From an uncultured Oscillibacter sp. (GTDB lineage: Bacteria > Bacillota > Clostridia > Oscillospirales > Oscillospiraceae), in assembly GCA_900544615.1 (NCBI GenBank), contig UQVS01000007.1:1-64000 (forward strand): a stretch of DNA of 64,000 nt, in the 5' to 3' direction. The notes below the pieces were generated by a model. The model was not told where the DNA came from. It saw only the letters and a program-made list of their open reading frames with translations, and did no database searches. Position numbers and translations under genes: made by a program. Below, one piece after another: positions 35,458 to 43,489 of the stretch. Within the stretch, counting starts at the first letter, position 1. Every line of letters begins with the position of its first letter.

Positions 35458-36738
35458 TTACAGGGTCACGAGACCGGCATCCACCAGCTTTTGCAGGCTC
35501 ATGAGAATGCCCAGCTTGGCATGATACCAGGTGAGACCACCCTGAAAATAGACAGCGTAGGGGGGACGGATGGGGCCGTCGGCGGACAGCTCAATGCTGC
35601 TGCCCTGCACGAAAGCACCTGCCGCCATAATAACGTCGGAATCATAGCCGGGCATGGCCCACGGCTCCGGGGTCACATAGCTGTCCACCGGCGCGGCGGC
35701 CTGAATACCCCGGCAGAAGGCCACCATGGCTTCCTTACTGCCCAGCGTCACCGCCTGAATGATGTCGTGGCGGCTTTCCGTGCCGTTAGGGACGCAGGCA
35801 AAGCCCAGCTTTTCGTACACGTTGGCGGCAAAGATTGCGCCTTTCAACGCGCCGGATACCACGGTGGGAGACAGGAACAGCCCCTGATAGAAGGCGGGCA
35901 TCAGTCCCAGATTGGCCCCCACTTCCTGCCCCAGTCCGGGGGCGGACAGCCGATAAGCGCACCGTTCTACACATTCCTTTGTGCCGCAGATGTAGCCGCC
36001 GATGGGAGCAAGGCCGCCGCCGGGGTTTTTGATGAGACTGCCCACGACCATATCAGCGCCCAGATCGGAAGGCTCGATCCGCTCCACAAATTCCCCGTAG
36101 CAGTTGTCTACCATGACCTTGACGCCGGGCTTGACCTCCTTGCAGAAGCGAATCAGTTCGCCGATCTGCTCCACAGAAAAGCTGGGGCGGGTGGCGTAGC
36201 CCTTGGAGCGCTGGATGGTGATGAGCTTCGTGCGCTCATTGATCTTGGAGCGGATGGCATCGTAGTCAAAGGTGCCGTCCGGCTTCAGATCGGCCTGTGC
36301 GAAGGTCACGCCGTACTCCTTCAAAGAGCATTTGCTCTCCCGGATGCCGATGACCTCTTCCAGCGTGTCGTAGGGTGCGCCCACAGGGGAGAGCAGCTCG
36401 TCTCCCGGCAACAGATTGGCGGACAGCGCCACGGTCAGGGCGTGGGTGCCGCAGGTGATCTGGGGCCGTACCAGTGCGGCTTCCGTGTGGAACACGTCGG
36501 CATAGACCCGTTCCAGATTGTCCCGGCCCTCGTCGTCATAGCCGTAGCCGGTGGTGGCGGCAAAGTGGGTGGCGTTTACCCGGTTTTTCTGCATGGCCGC
36601 AATAACCTTGGCCTGATTGTACTCTGCGGTCTGGTCGATGGCGTCAAACCGGTCCCGCAGCTCCGCGATGATCCGCTCTCCGTATTCATAGACAGCCGTG
36701 CTGACGCCCAGCTGCTCATACATGGATTCCATTTTCAT
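35458..36738 (-). CDS. Methionine gamma-lyase family PLP enzyme (aluminium-resistance type, YnbB-like)
   Basis: A 426-residue fold-type I PLP enzyme of the family named aluminium resistance protein or methionine gamma-lyase-related. The PLP lysine is in VGSLIKNPGGGLAP, the cofactor Asp is in VMVDNCYGEF, and the early glycine site is in TCGTHALTVAL. C-S lyase activity is plausible, but the true reaction is not known. Its ATG overlaps the upstream AbrB gene stop by 4 nt, and the DMT transporter gene follows by 36 bp. Confidence 0.9.
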   Translation of the reverse strand: MKMESMYEQLGVSTAVYEYGERIIAELRDRFDAIDQTAEYNQAKVIAAMQKNRVNATHFAATTGYGYDDEGRDNLERVYADVFHTEAALVRPQITCGTHALTVALSANLLPGDELLSPVGAPYDTLEEVIGIRESKCSLKEYGVTFAQADLKPDGTFDYDAIRSKINERTKLITIQRSKGYATRPSFSVEQIGELIRFCKEVKPGVKVMVDNCYGEFVERIEPSDLGADMVVGSLIKNPGGGLAPIGGYICGTKECVERCAYRLSAPGLGQEVGANLGLMPAFYQGLFLSPTVVSGALKGAIFAANVYEKLGFACVPNGTESRHDIIQAVTLGSKEAMVAFCRGIQAAAPVDSYVTPEPWAMPGYDSDVIMAAGAFVQGSSIELSADGPIRPPYAVYFQGGLTWYHAKLGILMSLQKLVDAGLVTL

Positions 36739-36971
36739 GTTTGTTGTTCCTCTTTTCCCAGAATCTCGTCTGCCAGATTGTTCAGTATTTCAGGACGGGT
36801 CACTACCAGACCGCTGGCCTCATTGCCAAGGATCAGCAGGGTGTCTCCCGGAGAGATGCCGTAAAATCGACGGGCTTCCTGGGGGATCACGATCTGACCG
36901 CGGTCGCCCACCCTGGCGGTGCCAAAGACCCGGTTTTTCCCCTGATCCAAAATATGCTTGCCCTCAGGCAT
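36735..36971 (-). CDS. AbrB/SpoVT-type DNA-binding protein
   Basis: A 78-residue swapped-hairpin DNA-binding protein with the core RVGDRGQIVIPQEARRFYGI then GDTLLILG. It is a small transition-state or antitoxin-like regulator that normally acts as a dimer or tetramer. AGGAGG lies before the ATG. As the first gene of the three-gene operon it may regulate itself along with the PLP enzyme and transporter. It is preceded by a good promoter. Confidence 0.9.
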   Translation of the reverse strand: MPEGKHILDQGKNRVFGTARVGDRGQIVIPQEARRFYGISPGDTLLILGNEASGLVVTRPEILNNLADEILGKEEQQT

Positions 36972-37009
36972 GGGATCGCCTCCTTCATCACATTTTTCAC
37001 ACTTGTATG

Positions 37010-37038
37010 AATATAGCAGACTGTTTCTGAAAAGGCAA
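37010..37038 (-). promoter_or_regulatory. Promoter of the AbrB-PLP enzyme-DMT operon
   Basis: On the minus strand TTGCCT (37033-37038) and TATATT (37010-37015) are separated by 17 bp, about 35 nt before the start codon. Confidence 0.65.
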
Positions 37039-37122
37039 GCTTTTTTATGGGGGATCCTTTAAAATTGCGGAGACTTTTGCAGAATATCCTCAGAAGCAGG
37101 GGGGATTCCGCTCTAAAAACAG

Positions 37123-37151
37123 AAAAACCCGGCACACAATCGTGTGCCGGG
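37123..37151 (-). terminator. Intrinsic terminator of the NlpC/P60 gene
   Basis: A perfect 10-bp stem CCCGGCACAC/GTGTGCCGGG with loop AATC (plus-strand reading) has five T next to it on the minus strand. It lies 20 bp past the stop codon. Confidence 0.92.
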
Positions 37152-37171
37152 TAGAAGATGCCGCCTGACGG

Positions 37172-38071
37172 TCAGCTCAGACGGAGACCGCCTACAAAAT
37201 ATGTATTGTAGTAACCGGAAGTCATGTCGCTGATGATCACGCCGCCGCCACGGGAGGAGGAAGCGTGGATATGCTGGCCGTTGCCGATGTAAATACCGGC
37301 GTGGGAGCAGGCCTTTCCTGCGTTGCGGCTGGGATCGTTGAAGAACACCAGATCGCCGGGCTGCAATTCGGAAATGCTGCAAATTTTGGTACCCATGCCG
37401 CTGAGCCACTGGCTGGTAGCGGAGTGGGGCAGGTTATAGCCGAACTGCTTGTAGATGTACATGGTGAAGCCGGAGCAGTCGAAGCCGCCGGCGGAAGCGC
37501 CGCCGTAGACATAGCGGGTTCCCAGATGCTTCATTGCGGTCTCCACGATGGAGGAACCCTTGCTGCTGGTGGGATTGCTGGTCAGAACCAGCAGGTCGCT
37601 GCGGATGTATCCCTCCGTGCCGTACTGGCAGGTGACGTCGTACCACCCGTTTACCAGTCCGTTGACCGTGACGATGGTTCCGGCGCTGATGGTGGCAAGG
37701 CTGGCGCTGTCGGTGCTGGCACCGGCCCGGACGTGAACCGTGCCTTCAGGCACGCGGCCGTAAGAGGTGAAGAGATTATCCTGATCAATCGCAATATAAT
37801 CGGAGGACACATAGCCGGTATTGCCGTTATAATCGACCTTGTACCAGCCGGGGGTGCTGGTATCCAGCAGAGCCACAGCCATGGACTTGTTCAGCGTGGT
37901 GACAATGCTGGCGGAGGTATTTGGCTCGGAACGCAGGCGCAGGGAAGTACCGGTGGTGCAGCCGGCGCCGATGGCGATCTCTCCCTCCGCAGAGGCAAAG
38001 GCGGTCAGCGCCAGGGTGGTGAGCGCGGTAAACACTGCGGCCTTTACGGCCTTTTTCATTAAAAGCTTCAT
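37172..38071 (-). CDS. Secreted SH3b-NlpC/P60 peptidoglycan hydrolase
   Basis: A 299-residue exported protein. The signal peptide ends near AFASA (residue 28). Two bacterial SH3 domains follow (about 38-95 with LRLRSEPNTSASIV, and 105-165 with VHVRAGASTDSASL). The C-terminal NlpC/P60 domain (about 175-299) has catalytic Cys in GGFDCSGF, His in CSHAGIYIG and a third polar residue in HIHASS. It should cleave stem peptides in the cell wall. GGAAG precedes the ATG. It lies 38 bp after a small hypothetical gene on the same strand. Confidence 0.94.
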   Translation of the reverse strand: MKLLMKKAVKAAVFTALTTLALTAFASAEGEIAIGAGCTTGTSLRLRSEPNTSASIVTTLNKSMAVALLDTSTPGWYKVDYNGNTGYVSSDYIAIDQDNLFTSYGRVPEGTVHVRAGASTDSASLATISAGTIVTVNGLVNGWYDVTCQYGTEGYIRSDLLVLTSNPTSSKGSSIVETAMKHLGTRYVYGGASAGGFDCSGFTMYIYKQFGYNLPHSATSQWLSGMGTKICSISELQPGDLVFFNDPSRNAGKACSHAGIYIGNGQHIHASSSRGGGVIISDMTSGYYNTYFVGGLRLS

Positions 38072-38109
38072 CGAAACGCTTCCTTTCCTTCGTATCAGTA
38101 GGGACGGGC

Positions 38110-38403
38110 TTATTTACCTGCCAGCGCCCGTTCCAGCCAGATAGAGGCAAAGTCCATCGCCTCGTACAAGCTGCTCTTCTCGCCCTTCTTAACCACGCGG
38201 TCACGAGCCTTTACCTTGGGATCTGTCAACTGGAGCTGGAGGGAAACCTTCGTGGCCATATCCAGACCGTTTTCCTTCTTGCTCTCCAGAATCTGCATCA
38301 TAACGATATATTTATCAGCCATCGTACCGTAGTAGATCAGATTATCGATCCGCCGCAGAGGATGGCCCTTATAAATCAGACCTTCCGTTTTTGCTTCTGC
38401 CAT
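38110..38403 (-). CDS. Conserved-looking small protein of unknown function
   Basis: A 97-residue, Lys-rich soluble protein (MAEAKTEGLIYKGHPLRR, later KVSLQLQLTDPKVKARDRVV). No family is recognised. No signal peptide or membrane segment is seen. The strong AAAGGAG before the ATG at 38403, a near-consensus promoter and cotranscription with the NlpC/P60 gene support it being real. Confidence 0.8.
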   Translation of the reverse strand: MAEAKTEGLIYKGHPLRRIDNLIYYGTMADKYIVMMQILESKKENGLDMATKVSLQLQLTDPKVKARDRVVKKGEKSSLYEAMDFASIWLERALAGK

Positions 38404-38422
38404 GGTAACACTCCTTTGGAAA

Positions 38423-38463
38423 AATTGTAACCAAATTGTAACATCTTTTATCCAATTTGTCAA
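38423..38463 (-). promoter_or_regulatory. Promoter with tandem repeat upstream of the small hypothetical/NlpC operon
   Basis: On the minus strand TTGACA (38458-38463) and TACAAT (38435-38440) are separated by 17 bp. The -10 box lies in one of two direct copies of GTTACAATTT in the complement (AAATTGTAAC at 38423-38432 and 38434-38443), which could be a regulator site. Confidence 0.7.
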
Positions 38464-38639
38464 CGTTGGAATATCGGAAATCTTTTCCTGCATCTTTTTT
38501 GCCGGAAAACACAGCAGCAGGAGCGATTTCTGTGCGGAAAAAATAGAACAGCGCGGCACTGTGCCACGCTGTTTTCAGCAGAAAGAGGAGAGGGCGCTTC
38601 AGCGGCTGACGGTTTCGGAAAACACGCCGCAGTGCGGAC

Positions 38640-38987
38640 TTAGGGCTGTTCAACCAAATCCCGGAAGTTTTCCTGAAACCGCTCCTGACTGTAAGCGTTG
38701 ATATCCGCCGCAAAGCGTTCGTAGGCATTCAGGATCCGTTCGCCCTCCGGCGTCAGCACTGCGCCGCCGCCGTGGCGGCCGCCGATCGTGGAGCTGAGAA
38801 GCTTGCAGCCAAAGCCGTCCTCCGCAGTACGGATGATCTGCCAGGCTTTGGAATAAGCCATTTCCATAGAAAATGCTGCAGCGCGCAGAGAGTGATGCTC
38901 CTGTACCCGCTTCAGCAGCTCGGCCACACCGGGGCCGAAAACCCGCTCTCCGTTCTGATAGAAGCGGGGGGTCAATTTCATCTCCAT
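38640..38987 (-). CDS. ModE-type winged-helix regulator (N-terminal DNA-binding domain only)
   Basis: A 115-residue protein equivalent to the DNA-binding domain of molybdate regulator ModE: SLRAAAFSMEMAYSKAWQI and then GGRHGGGAVLTPEG. The molybdate-binding MOP domains are absent, as in many short Clostridial versions. The ATG at 38987 follows GGAGGTG. No molybdate transport or cofactor gene is in the window, so its target and ligand are unknown. Confidence 0.88.
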   Translation of the reverse strand: MEMKLTPRFYQNGERVFGPGVAELLKRVQEHHSLRAAAFSMEMAYSKAWQIIRTAEDGFGCKLLSSTIGGRHGGGAVLTPEGERILNAYERFAADINAYSQERFQENFRDLVEQP

Positions 38988-39037
38988 GGGACACCTCCGG
39001 TTTAACAGATACCTCATTCTATCATACTTGTTCTGAT

Positions 39038-39066
39038 TTGCAAATGGAAAAAAACGATGCTATAAT
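39038..39066 (+). promoter_or_regulatory. Promoter of the 39124 gene
   Basis: TTGCAA (39038-39043), a 17-bp spacer and a perfect TATAAT (39061-39066), about 58 bp before the start codon. Confidence 0.7.
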
Positions 39067-39080
39067 CAGTCCCGCAAAAT

Positions 39081-39107
39081 AAAAAATGCCCCCGGCCACA
39101 GCCGGGG
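39081..39107 (-). terminator. Minus-strand terminator-like hairpin in the leader of the 39124 gene
   Basis: CCCGGC (39091-39096) pairs with GCCGGG (39101-39106) around CACA, extended by one pair. Reading on the minus strand the hairpin is followed by GCATTTTTTATTTT. It lies just before the ribosome site GAAGGAG of the plus-strand gene and would end transcripts antisense to that gene. Confidence 0.55.
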
Positions 39108-39123
39108 CGGGAAGGAGACTGCA

Positions 39124-39564
39124 ATGCTGCTGAAGAATGAGAACGCCAGCCTGAAGCTGGAATTTGTCAATTACGAATTCCCGGAAGCAGGCCGCGGAAC
39201 GGATGAATATGACCAGAACTGGCTCCTGCTGCGGTGTACCTGGGTGGATGAGGAGGGCTACACCCACAAGGATTCCAACGCCTGCCTGCTGGCACAGGAG
39301 CTGGCGGGCATGAACGCGGGACTGAAGGTGCTGCTGGCGGGGATCAGGGATCGCTACGACAGCGATTTTATTGAGCCGGACTTTTCCCTGTCTGCCGAAA
39401 AAGCGGGAGACACATTCCGAATCTCCGCGTCCTTCTACCTGCCCAACACCATGGACGGGGACGATACGGCAGAGCTGGACTGCATCCTGACCGGCGCGGA
39501 ACTGAAAGCGGTGATCGAAGATCTTGATAAGGCCTGCGCGCGTTTCCCGGAACGGAAGGCGTGA
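39124..39564 (+). CDS. Small acidic protein, possibly WapI-like immunity family
   Basis: A 146-residue acidic soluble protein: EFVNYEFPEAG, NWLLLRCTWVDEEGYTH and EPDFSLSAEKAGD. The pattern recalls proteins annotated as WapI-family immunity proteins, but this is a weak impression. No toxin gene is nearby, so an orphan immunity or housekeeping role are both open. GAAGGAG precedes the ATG, and a good promoter lies upstream. Confidence 0.7.
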   Translation: MLLKNENASLKLEFVNYEFPEAGRGTDEYDQNWLLLRCTWVDEEGYTHKDSNACLLAQELAGMNAGLKVLLAGIRDRYDSDFIEPDFSLSAEKAGDTFRISASFYLPNTMDGDDTAELDCILTGAELKAVIEDLDKACARFPERKA

Positions 39565-39905
39565 CGGGAGAGAAGGAACTCAATTTGAATGTGCGATGAT
39601 AAAACGCAGATCGAATCTCATAAAAAAGACAGCGGCAGGATAAGGCTACCACGAATAAGGCCAACATCTAAAACCACCCAGAACATTGCAGAATACTGGT
39701 TGTACACTAAAATCAGTGTACAGCCAGTATTCTGCTTATTGATGAGTCTGTTTTTCGGTAATAGACTGCAATAGAATAGTGCAAGCCAAGTTCAGCGGTG
39801 CAGAATACAATCGGAAAGTTGACGGCAAACCAATCATATTTTGCGCCGCTGTAATCAATAATAAAAAGGTTTGAATGAAATTTCTCCAAAAGAATCAGAT
39901 CAAGC
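39565..39905. other. Gene-free AT-rich stretch with one long hairpin
   Basis: No convincing coding signal was seen on either strand. The only clear structure is the 21-bp inverted repeat at 39688-39735. Composition is more AT-rich than the flanks. Confidence 0.5.
39688..39735. repeat. 21-bp inverted repeat
   Basis: GCAGAATACTGGTTGTACACT and its near-perfect complement are separated by six bases (AAAATC) with a single G-T wobble. Neither side has a strong T tract. It may be a small mobile-element end pair or a transcript-stabilising hairpin. Confidence 0.6.
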
Positions 39906-40211
39906 TTACAGGACAAGTGTCCGAACGACCTCCATCAATTCAACCGCTTCGCTGCGGGAAATATAGGCGACGATTTTGCCGTTTACAGTTTCCGGGTATT
40001 GTATACCGCCATGCCGGAAGAGAGTGATGGTGATTTCAGGGAAATCTTCGTTATCCAAATACAACGTCAGGCTGATCCCCTGCTGTCCATCCGTTTTCTT
40101 GCCAGGAGACTCCGCTGACGTCAGATTTTCCAATGCATCCTGCAAATCGTTGATCTTAACCTCTTGATTCTGATAGAGCCACTTCTGTGCTTTGCTGCTT
40201 TCATCATACAC
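39906..40211 (-). CDS. Small hypothetical protein, possibly a remnant
   Basis: A 101-codon frame 20 bp downstream of the LysR gene on the same strand. It has acidic/hydrophobic alternation resembling a real protein (ISLTLYLDNEDFPEITITLF). No ribosome site precedes the ATG and no family is recognised, so it may be the C-terminal part of a truncated gene. Confidence 0.45.
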   Translation of the reverse strand: MYDESSKAQKWLYQNQEVKINDLQDALENLTSAESPGKKTDGQQGISLTLYLDNEDFPEITITLFRHGGIQYPETVNGKIVAYISRSEAVELMEVVRTLVL

Positions 40212-40231
40212 GCTGGCTGCCCGTCTGCTTT

Positions 40232-41155
40232 CTATTGAGTCTCCTTGGCAGTTCCCTCTGTTTCCAGACGGCGGGTGAAGCTGATGAGTTCCTCTGCCAG
40301 CTTCGGCAGGTGCCGGCGGGTATTGACGATAAAACCGGCGGCAAGAGTCACTGGCGGATCCAGAGGCCGGATGATAAGACCGATATCCGTCAGGTACTGG
40401 CGCATGATGGGATCCGATGCATTGAGGAAGCCTACAAAATTGCCCAGTTTCACCATGTTTAGCATACAGAATATCTGCTCGTGGGTGGATCGGATCCGAG
40501 GCAGAATGCCGAGCCGTTGAAATTCCTCCATGATCTGCCCTTGAATGCAGGATTTAGCATCCAACAGGATTATGTCCGTGTCGCTGAGCTGGTGAAGGTC
40601 AATTTTTTCAAAGACGGCCAGAGGATGGCTGGGCAACATTGTCGCGTAGATCTCCGCGGTAGAGGTGGGGATCAGCTTCAGCTGGGAGGTGGGATCCGGG
40701 GCGGGCAGCGCATTATAGCACAGATCCAAAGCCCCTTGCCGCAGCTTTTCAATGTGGTTGTTCATAGAACCTTCATCCAGATAGATGGTGGCATTTGGCC
40801 ACTTTTGGGCAAATTTCGGAGAGTGAAGGAATATTTGCAGCTTCAGTCCCAAGGTAGGGGAGATCCCCAGATGCAGGATCTGATTCTTCGTCTCCGACAG
40901 ATCCGCCATCCGGGTTTCCGCCTCCTGACAGTCCTGCAAAATTTTTCGGACGCAGAGAAGAAACTGCTCCCCTTCGTATGTAAAAATGACTTCCTTGGGA
41001 GTCCGGACGATGAGCCTGACGCCAAGATCATCTTCCAGAGACTTGATCGCCGTGGAGATGGTGGACTGGGAAACAAAGAGTTCCTCACTGGCCCGCGTGA
41101 AATTTCTGTAGCGGTAGACTGCATACAGATATTGCAGCCGTCTGAAATCCAGCAT
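40232..41155 (-). CDS. LysR-family transcriptional regulator
   Basis: A 307-residue LTTR. The N-terminal HTH (1-60) has NFTRASEELFVSQSTISTAIKSLE, and the C-terminal effector domain has two Rossmann-like lobes. It is divergent from the kdgT-type permease and dehydrogenase genes, so it probably activates them in response to a sugar acid. GGGGGAAG precedes the ATG at 41155. A good promoter is at 41202-41230. Confidence 0.93.
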   Translation of the reverse strand: MLDFRRLQYLYAVYRYRNFTRASEELFVSQSTISTAIKSLEDDLGVRLIVRTPKEVIFTYEGEQFLLCVRKILQDCQEAETRMADLSETKNQILHLGISPTLGLKLQIFLHSPKFAQKWPNATIYLDEGSMNNHIEKLRQGALDLCYNALPAPDPTSQLKLIPTSTAEIYATMLPSHPLAVFEKIDLHQLSDTDIILLDAKSCIQGQIMEEFQRLGILPRIRSTHEQIFCMLNMVKLGNFVGFLNASDPIMRQYLTDIGLIIRPLDPPVTLAAGFIVNTRRHLPKLAEELISFTRRLETEGTAKETQ

Positions 41156-41201
41156 GGACGCTTCCCCCTTTGCAGTGCGTGAATCAAAAAATTGTTTTTT
41201 T

Positions 41202-41230
41202 ATTATAATTGCTGTTTTCTGCAAAATCAA
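41202..41230 (-). promoter_or_regulatory. Promoter of the LysR gene
   Basis: On the minus strand TTGATT (41225-41230) and TATAAT (41202-41207) are separated by 17 bp. Confidence 0.7.
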
Positions 41231-41364
41231 GGAATAATATGTTAAAATTGGCGAAAATATATATGTTAAGAAGATGCAAAATGTACCATTCAAATTTTTG
41301 ATGATACGATTGACAGTGTGAATTTTACAAATGTGCGGGAACCTGCTAATATTTGATTATGCAA

Positions 41365-41377
41365 GTTGACAGTCAAC
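41365..41377. promoter_or_regulatory. Palindrome GTTGAC-A-GTCAAC, candidate LysR site
   Basis: A perfect 6-bp-arm palindrome lies 70 bp before the permease start in the divergent LysR/permease region, the usual place for an LTTR recognition site. The TTGACA inside it could also be a -35 box, but no good -10 lies 16-18 bp downstream. Confidence 0.45.
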
Positions 41378-41447
41378 ACTTTTCAAAAAACCTTGTGTAA
41401 GAATCTGCGTGTATTAACATGAAGCAACATCAGAGAGGAGATTTCAA

Positions 41448-42437
41448 ATGGCTGTTCCGATAAAGAAGTGGCTGGATAAAATTCCCGGCGGTATTATCAT
41501 TGTTCCTCTGTTCCTTGGCTGTCTCATCAACACATTTTTTCCGGCGGCGCTGCAAATCGGTAGCTTTACCACCGGTATTGTCAATGGTACCAGTGCTCTG
41601 GTGGGCATCTTCTTCGTTTGCATGGGCGCTCAGCTGGATCTGAAATGCGCGCCTCAGGCTATGAAGACCGGCTTTGCCATTACCATTGCGAAGTTTGCGG
41701 TGAGCGTAGCCATCGGTCTCGCCGCTGCCCATTTTTTCAAGGACAGTATGTTCGGCCTCAGCGCTTTGGCTATTATTGCCGCAGCTTCCAACTCCAATGG
41801 CGCCCTATTCGGGGCTTTGACCAAGACCTACGGCTCCGAAGCCGATCAGGGCGCGGTGGCCATCATTTCCCTGAATGACGGTCCCTTCCTCACTATGGTA
41901 GCTATGGGAACTGCCGGGCTTGCCAGTATCCCCTATATGATGCTGGTGGCTTCCGTTATCCCTCTGCTGGTGGGCATCATTCTGGGCAATCTGGACCCCA
42001 AAATGCGGAAATGTCTCAGCGACGGCGGCGAGGTCACCATCATGGTTCTTGGTTTTGCTCTGGGCGCCAACATGAGCCTTCAGCAGGTAGCGCGGGGGGG
42101 ATTGTCCGGTGTGGTGCTGGGCCTGATCACCGTGATCATCGGCGGTGTGTTCAACATCTTCTTTGACAAGCTCACCGGTGGCTCCGGCATTGCCGGTGCA
42201 GCTATCTCCAGTGTGGGCGGCAACGCTGTAGCGACGCCTGCCGCTCTGGCTGCCGTGGATAGTTCCTTGGCTGCAACGGCTGCGATTGCAACGCCCCAGG
42301 TGGCTGCCGCCGTGGTGGTAACTGCGATCCTGTGCCCCTTCATGACCAGCTGGATCAGCAAGCACACGGGAAAAGAAGTAAAGACCACCTTTTCCCAGGT
42401 AGAGGAAAAGGTAGCCGAAGAGAACGCAACCTATTGA
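41448..42437 (+). CDS. 2-keto-3-deoxygluconate permease family transporter (KdgT-like)
   Basis: A 329-residue membrane protein with about ten helices matching KdgT: KIPGGIIIVPLFLGCLINT at the start, AAASNSNGALFGAL in the middle, and a Gly/Ala-rich segment SSVGGNAVATPAALAAVD. It should import 2-keto-3-deoxygluconate or a related sugar acid with protons. GAGAGGAG precedes the ATG. The next gene encodes a hydroxyacid dehydrogenase, consistent with sugar-acid catabolism. Confidence 0.92.
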   Translation: MAVPIKKWLDKIPGGIIIVPLFLGCLINTFFPAALQIGSFTTGIVNGTSALVGIFFVCMGAQLDLKCAPQAMKTGFAITIAKFAVSVAIGLAAAHFFKDSMFGLSALAIIAAASNSNGALFGALTKTYGSEADQGAVAIISLNDGPFLTMVAMGTAGLASIPYMMLVASVIPLLVGIILGNLDPKMRKCLSDGGEVTIMVLGFALGANMSLQQVARGGLSGVVLGLITVIIGGVFNIFFDKLTGGSGIAGAAISSVGGNAVATPAALAAVDSSLAATAAIATPQVAAAVVVTAILCPFMTSWISKHTGKEVKTTFSQVEEKVAEENATY

Positions 42438-42470
42438 TCGACCGTTGACAGAAAGGAAGTCTGCGTACTT

Positions 42471-43355
42471 ATGAAAATCGGCTTTTTAGGGATGGGCGTT
42501 ATGGGACTGCCCATGGCAAAGAATGTTGTAAAAAAGAGCGGCTGTGAAGTTCTGGGTTACGATGTTGCCAAAAAACAGCTGGATGACTTTGCCGCCTCCG
42601 GTGGTAAACCGGTCAGCGACCCGGTTGAGATTTACAAAAACTGCGATGTCATTCTCCAAATCCTGCCCACCCATCCCATCATCCGCAACTCCGTGGAGCA
42701 GGCTATCCAATATGGCAAGCCCGGCAATATTATCGTAGACCTCAGCTCTACGGCCCCGGACATCATTCAGGAGCTTTATACCGAGACCAGAGCAGCGGGT
42801 ATGTACCTGCTGGACTCTCCCGTCAGCGGTGGAAACCCTATGGCCATTGCCGGAACGCTGGCCATCATGACTGGCGGCGACAGAGAGGCCTATGAAAAGG
42901 CGAAACCAATCCTCTCCTGCATGGGAAACCCTGTCTATACCGGTGGCACTGCCAGCGGAAGCGTCACCAAGTTGGTGAACAATATGGTGGCAGGTGCCTA
43001 TATGGTGGTCATTGCCGAGGCATATGCCTTTGCCGCCAAGGCAGGCATTGACCTCCAGACTACCTTTGACGCCACCCGCGGCGGCTTTGCCGGCGGCCCG
43101 GTTTATGAAAACAAGGTGCCGAAGCTGATTCACCGGGATTATGAGCCGGGGGCGCGTGTAGCGGTTCACAGAAAGGATATCGTTAACGCCAAACACTTTG
43201 CCCATCACATGGGCGTGGACACCCCCATGACCGATGTGGTGCTGATGGTGATGGACTGGATGAAGGACAACGGACACATTGATGAGGATCAGATCGCCAT
43301 GGTCAAGTACTATGAGGACAAGATGGACGTCCATGTAGGCAACGCTGACAACTGA
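42471..43355 (+). CDS. NAD(P)-dependent beta-hydroxyacid dehydrogenase (GarR/3-hydroxyisobutyrate dehydrogenase family)
   Basis: A 294-residue enzyme. The N-terminal Rossmann motif is GFLGMGVMGLPMAKN. The substrate motif LLDSPVSGGNPMA follows, and the catalytic Lys lies in SVTKLVNNMVAGA. Tartronate semialdehyde reductase and 3-hydroxyisobutyrate dehydrogenase are the two main options. Linkage to a KdgT-type permease favours a sugar-acid substrate. AGAAAGGAAG precedes the ATG, 33 bp after the permease gene. Confidence 0.9.
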   Translation: MKIGFLGMGVMGLPMAKNVVKKSGCEVLGYDVAKKQLDDFAASGGKPVSDPVEIYKNCDVILQILPTHPIIRNSVEQAIQYGKPGNIIVDLSSTAPDIIQELYTETRAAGMYLLDSPVSGGNPMAIAGTLAIMTGGDREAYEKAKPILSCMGNPVYTGGTASGSVTKLVNNMVAGAYMVVIAEAYAFAAKAGIDLQTTFDATRGGFAGGPVYENKVPKLIHRDYEPGARVAVHRKDIVNAKHFAHHMGVDTPMTDVVLMVMDWMKDNGHIDEDQIAMVKYYEDKMDVHVGNADN

Positions 43356-43403
43356 CCTGACTGCAAGAAACGGCGTCAGTTTACCATATATCCCTTCTCA
43401 AAA

Positions 43404-43439
43404 AGGAAAAGCGGAAAGCGTTTGCTTTCCGCTTTTCCT
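43404..43439 (+). terminator. Hairpin terminator of the permease-dehydrogenase operon
   Basis: The perfect 16-bp stem AGGAAAAGCGGAAAGC and its complement with loop GTTT lies 48 bp after the dehydrogenase stop. Confidence 0.75.
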
Positions 43440-43489
43440 GTAATATGGAAAAACTTAATATGTAACAGACAAAAGGCAGGTGACCAGAT

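Noticed and set aside
34516..36864. A plus-strand open frame of about 780 codons over the DMT transporter and PLP enzyme genes
   Set aside because: It is antisense to two well-supported genes, has low-complexity Gly/Gln/His composition and no motif.
39713..39916. A 67-codon minus-strand frame downstream of the 39906 gene
   Set aside because: No ribosome site, no family resemblance, and it runs into the arm of the 39688-39735 hairpin; treated as non-coding.
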